Below are positions 7,078-7,314 of a stretch of DNA of 7,314 bases, one piece after another (the stretch's first letter is position 1; every line of letters begins with the position of its first letter). The stretch comes from Patescibacteria group bacterium (lineage in GTDB: Bacteria; Patescibacteriota; Patescibacteriia; Veblenbacterales; UBA10138), in assembly GCA_003512705.1 (NCBI GenBank), contig DOPF01000011.1, positions 422 through 7,735 of the forward strand. Direction: 5' to 3'. The translations under genes were made by a program, and so were the position numbers. The notes below the pieces were generated by a model, which did not search any database, was not told the origin of the DNA, and saw only the letters and a list, made by a program, of their open reading frames with translations.

Positions 7078-7111
7078 GTGTAAAATTTGAACGGCCGTCT
7101 AAATTTTACAC
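7078..7111. repeat. Inverted repeat with 11-bp arms
   Basis: gtgtaaaattt and aaattttacac flank a 12-base centre that itself contains the palindrome acggccgt. On the minus strand a run of eight T (complement of 7059-7066) follows after 11 bases, so it could be a poor terminator for minus-strand transcription entering from beyond the window. The gap before the T-run is longer than usual. A protein-binding site is an alternative. Confidence 0.6.
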
Positions 7112-7167
7112 AGTATGACTTAATATCATTAACCCTCATTTTTATTTGTTTAAAAAGATGAAATGTT

Positions 7168-7314
7168 TTACGGAGCAGGCTTTGGTTTTACAAATCTTAC
7201 TAGTTGACTTTTGTCCCGGCCGGGACAAAAGTCAGTCATAACATCTGACTTGTTTAATACCGGCTTAATACCGGCCATGGGTTTTTGGTTGGTATTGACA
7301 CTTCGACGACAAGC
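7168..7314 (-). CDS. Possible C-terminal end of a minus-strand gene (weak)
   Basis: From the window edge the minus strand stays open for 48 codons and ends at TAA (complement of 7168-7170). It encodes a segment ending SQLVRFVKPKPAP. I do not recognise it. An internal ATG (36 codons before the stop) has no Shine-Dalgarno sequence, so if real this is the tail of a gene starting outside. The frame passes through a perfect palindrome, read as DFCPGRDKS, and through an 11-bp tandem repeat, which lowers confidence because repeats can keep frames open by chance. The hairpin at 7078-7111 plus T-run beyond its stop is mild support. Confidence 0.2.
   Translation of the reverse strand, partial: ACRRSVNTNQKPMAGIKPVLNKSDVMTDFCPGRDKSQLVRFVKPKPAP
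7205..7234. repeat. Perfect 30-bp palindrome
   Basis: The arm tgacttttgtcccgg is followed directly by its exact reverse complement with no spacer. No T-tract follows on either strand, so it is unlikely to be a terminator. Its size and loopless symmetry match the palindrome after uvrA (2763-2792), but the sequence differs. It may be a dispersed palindrome or a dimeric regulator site. Confidence 0.85.
7254..7275. repeat. Tandem duplication of an 11-bp unit
   Basis: ttaataccggc occurs twice in direct succession, followed by catgg. About 20 bases later TTGACA (7295-7300) resembles a -35 box pointing out of the window. The duplication could be operator half-sites upstream of a following gene, but the -10 region lies beyond the window, so this cannot be judged. 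Confidence 0.75.

Noticed and set aside
7158..7241. 27-codon plus-strand frame starting ATG 7158
   Set aside because: Very short, with no good ribosome-binding site and no downstream gene context; it runs through the palindrome by chance.

Overview
The window is an ordinary housekeeping stretch of a bacterial chromosome carrying an unusual load of small palindromic repeats. It holds the 3' part of uvrA, a small unknown gene on the opposite strand, a polytopic membrane protein of the O-antigen ligase / polysaccharide polymerase type, and a CIRCE-controlled groES-groEL operon. The gene sequences are moderately AT-rich. Two features resemble Patescibacteria (CPR, e.g. Parcubacteria-type genomes): dispersed palindromes ending in GTCATTGCGAG / CTCGCAATGAC, and tandem-repeat filler of the AATCACGAATC kind. 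The Patescibacteria assignment is an inference from these signs and from the flavour of the GroEL and UvrA sequences, and only a phylogeny could confirm it.

Layout. Bases 1-2743 (+) encode UvrA, with about 30 N-terminal residues lying outside the window. Between uvrA and the next gene lie a perfect 30-bp palindrome (2763-2792) and a hairpin plus T-tract that reads as the terminator of the minus-strand gene. That gene (2848-3081, minus) encodes a 77-residue protein of unknown function. It has a near-consensus sigma70 promoter (3128-3156), a Shine-Dalgarno site and a terminator, so it is a compact self-contained unit. Bases 3185-4660 (+) encode the membrane protein. Two copies of the GTCATTGCGAG palindrome, a GC-rich hairpin and a 14-bp tandem duplication are all translated in frame within it. 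A promoter whose -35 box overlaps the stop codon of this gene, followed by a perfect CIRCE operator (4700-4730), drives groES (4764-5054) and groEL (5205-6833). A third copy of the repeat sits between groES and groEL.

The last 481 bases (6834-7314) contain no convincing gene. They hold a hairpin, a GC-rich block rich in short hairpins, a strong rho-independent terminator for groESL (7019-7057), two further palindromes, an 11-bp tandem repeat and an open minus-strand frame running off the window edge.

How the parts work together. GroES and GroEL are the lid and the barrel of one chaperonin, and HrcA binding to CIRCE should repress them until heat or protein-folding stress. UvrA recognises damage in nucleotide excision repair and is transcribed separately. 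The membrane protein probably joins or polymerises cell-surface glycans, but no other glycan gene is present to define its substrate. No new defence system, mobile gene cassette or CRISPR array is present. The most unusual feature is the invasion of a coding sequence by a dispersed palindromic repeat that has stayed open in frame.
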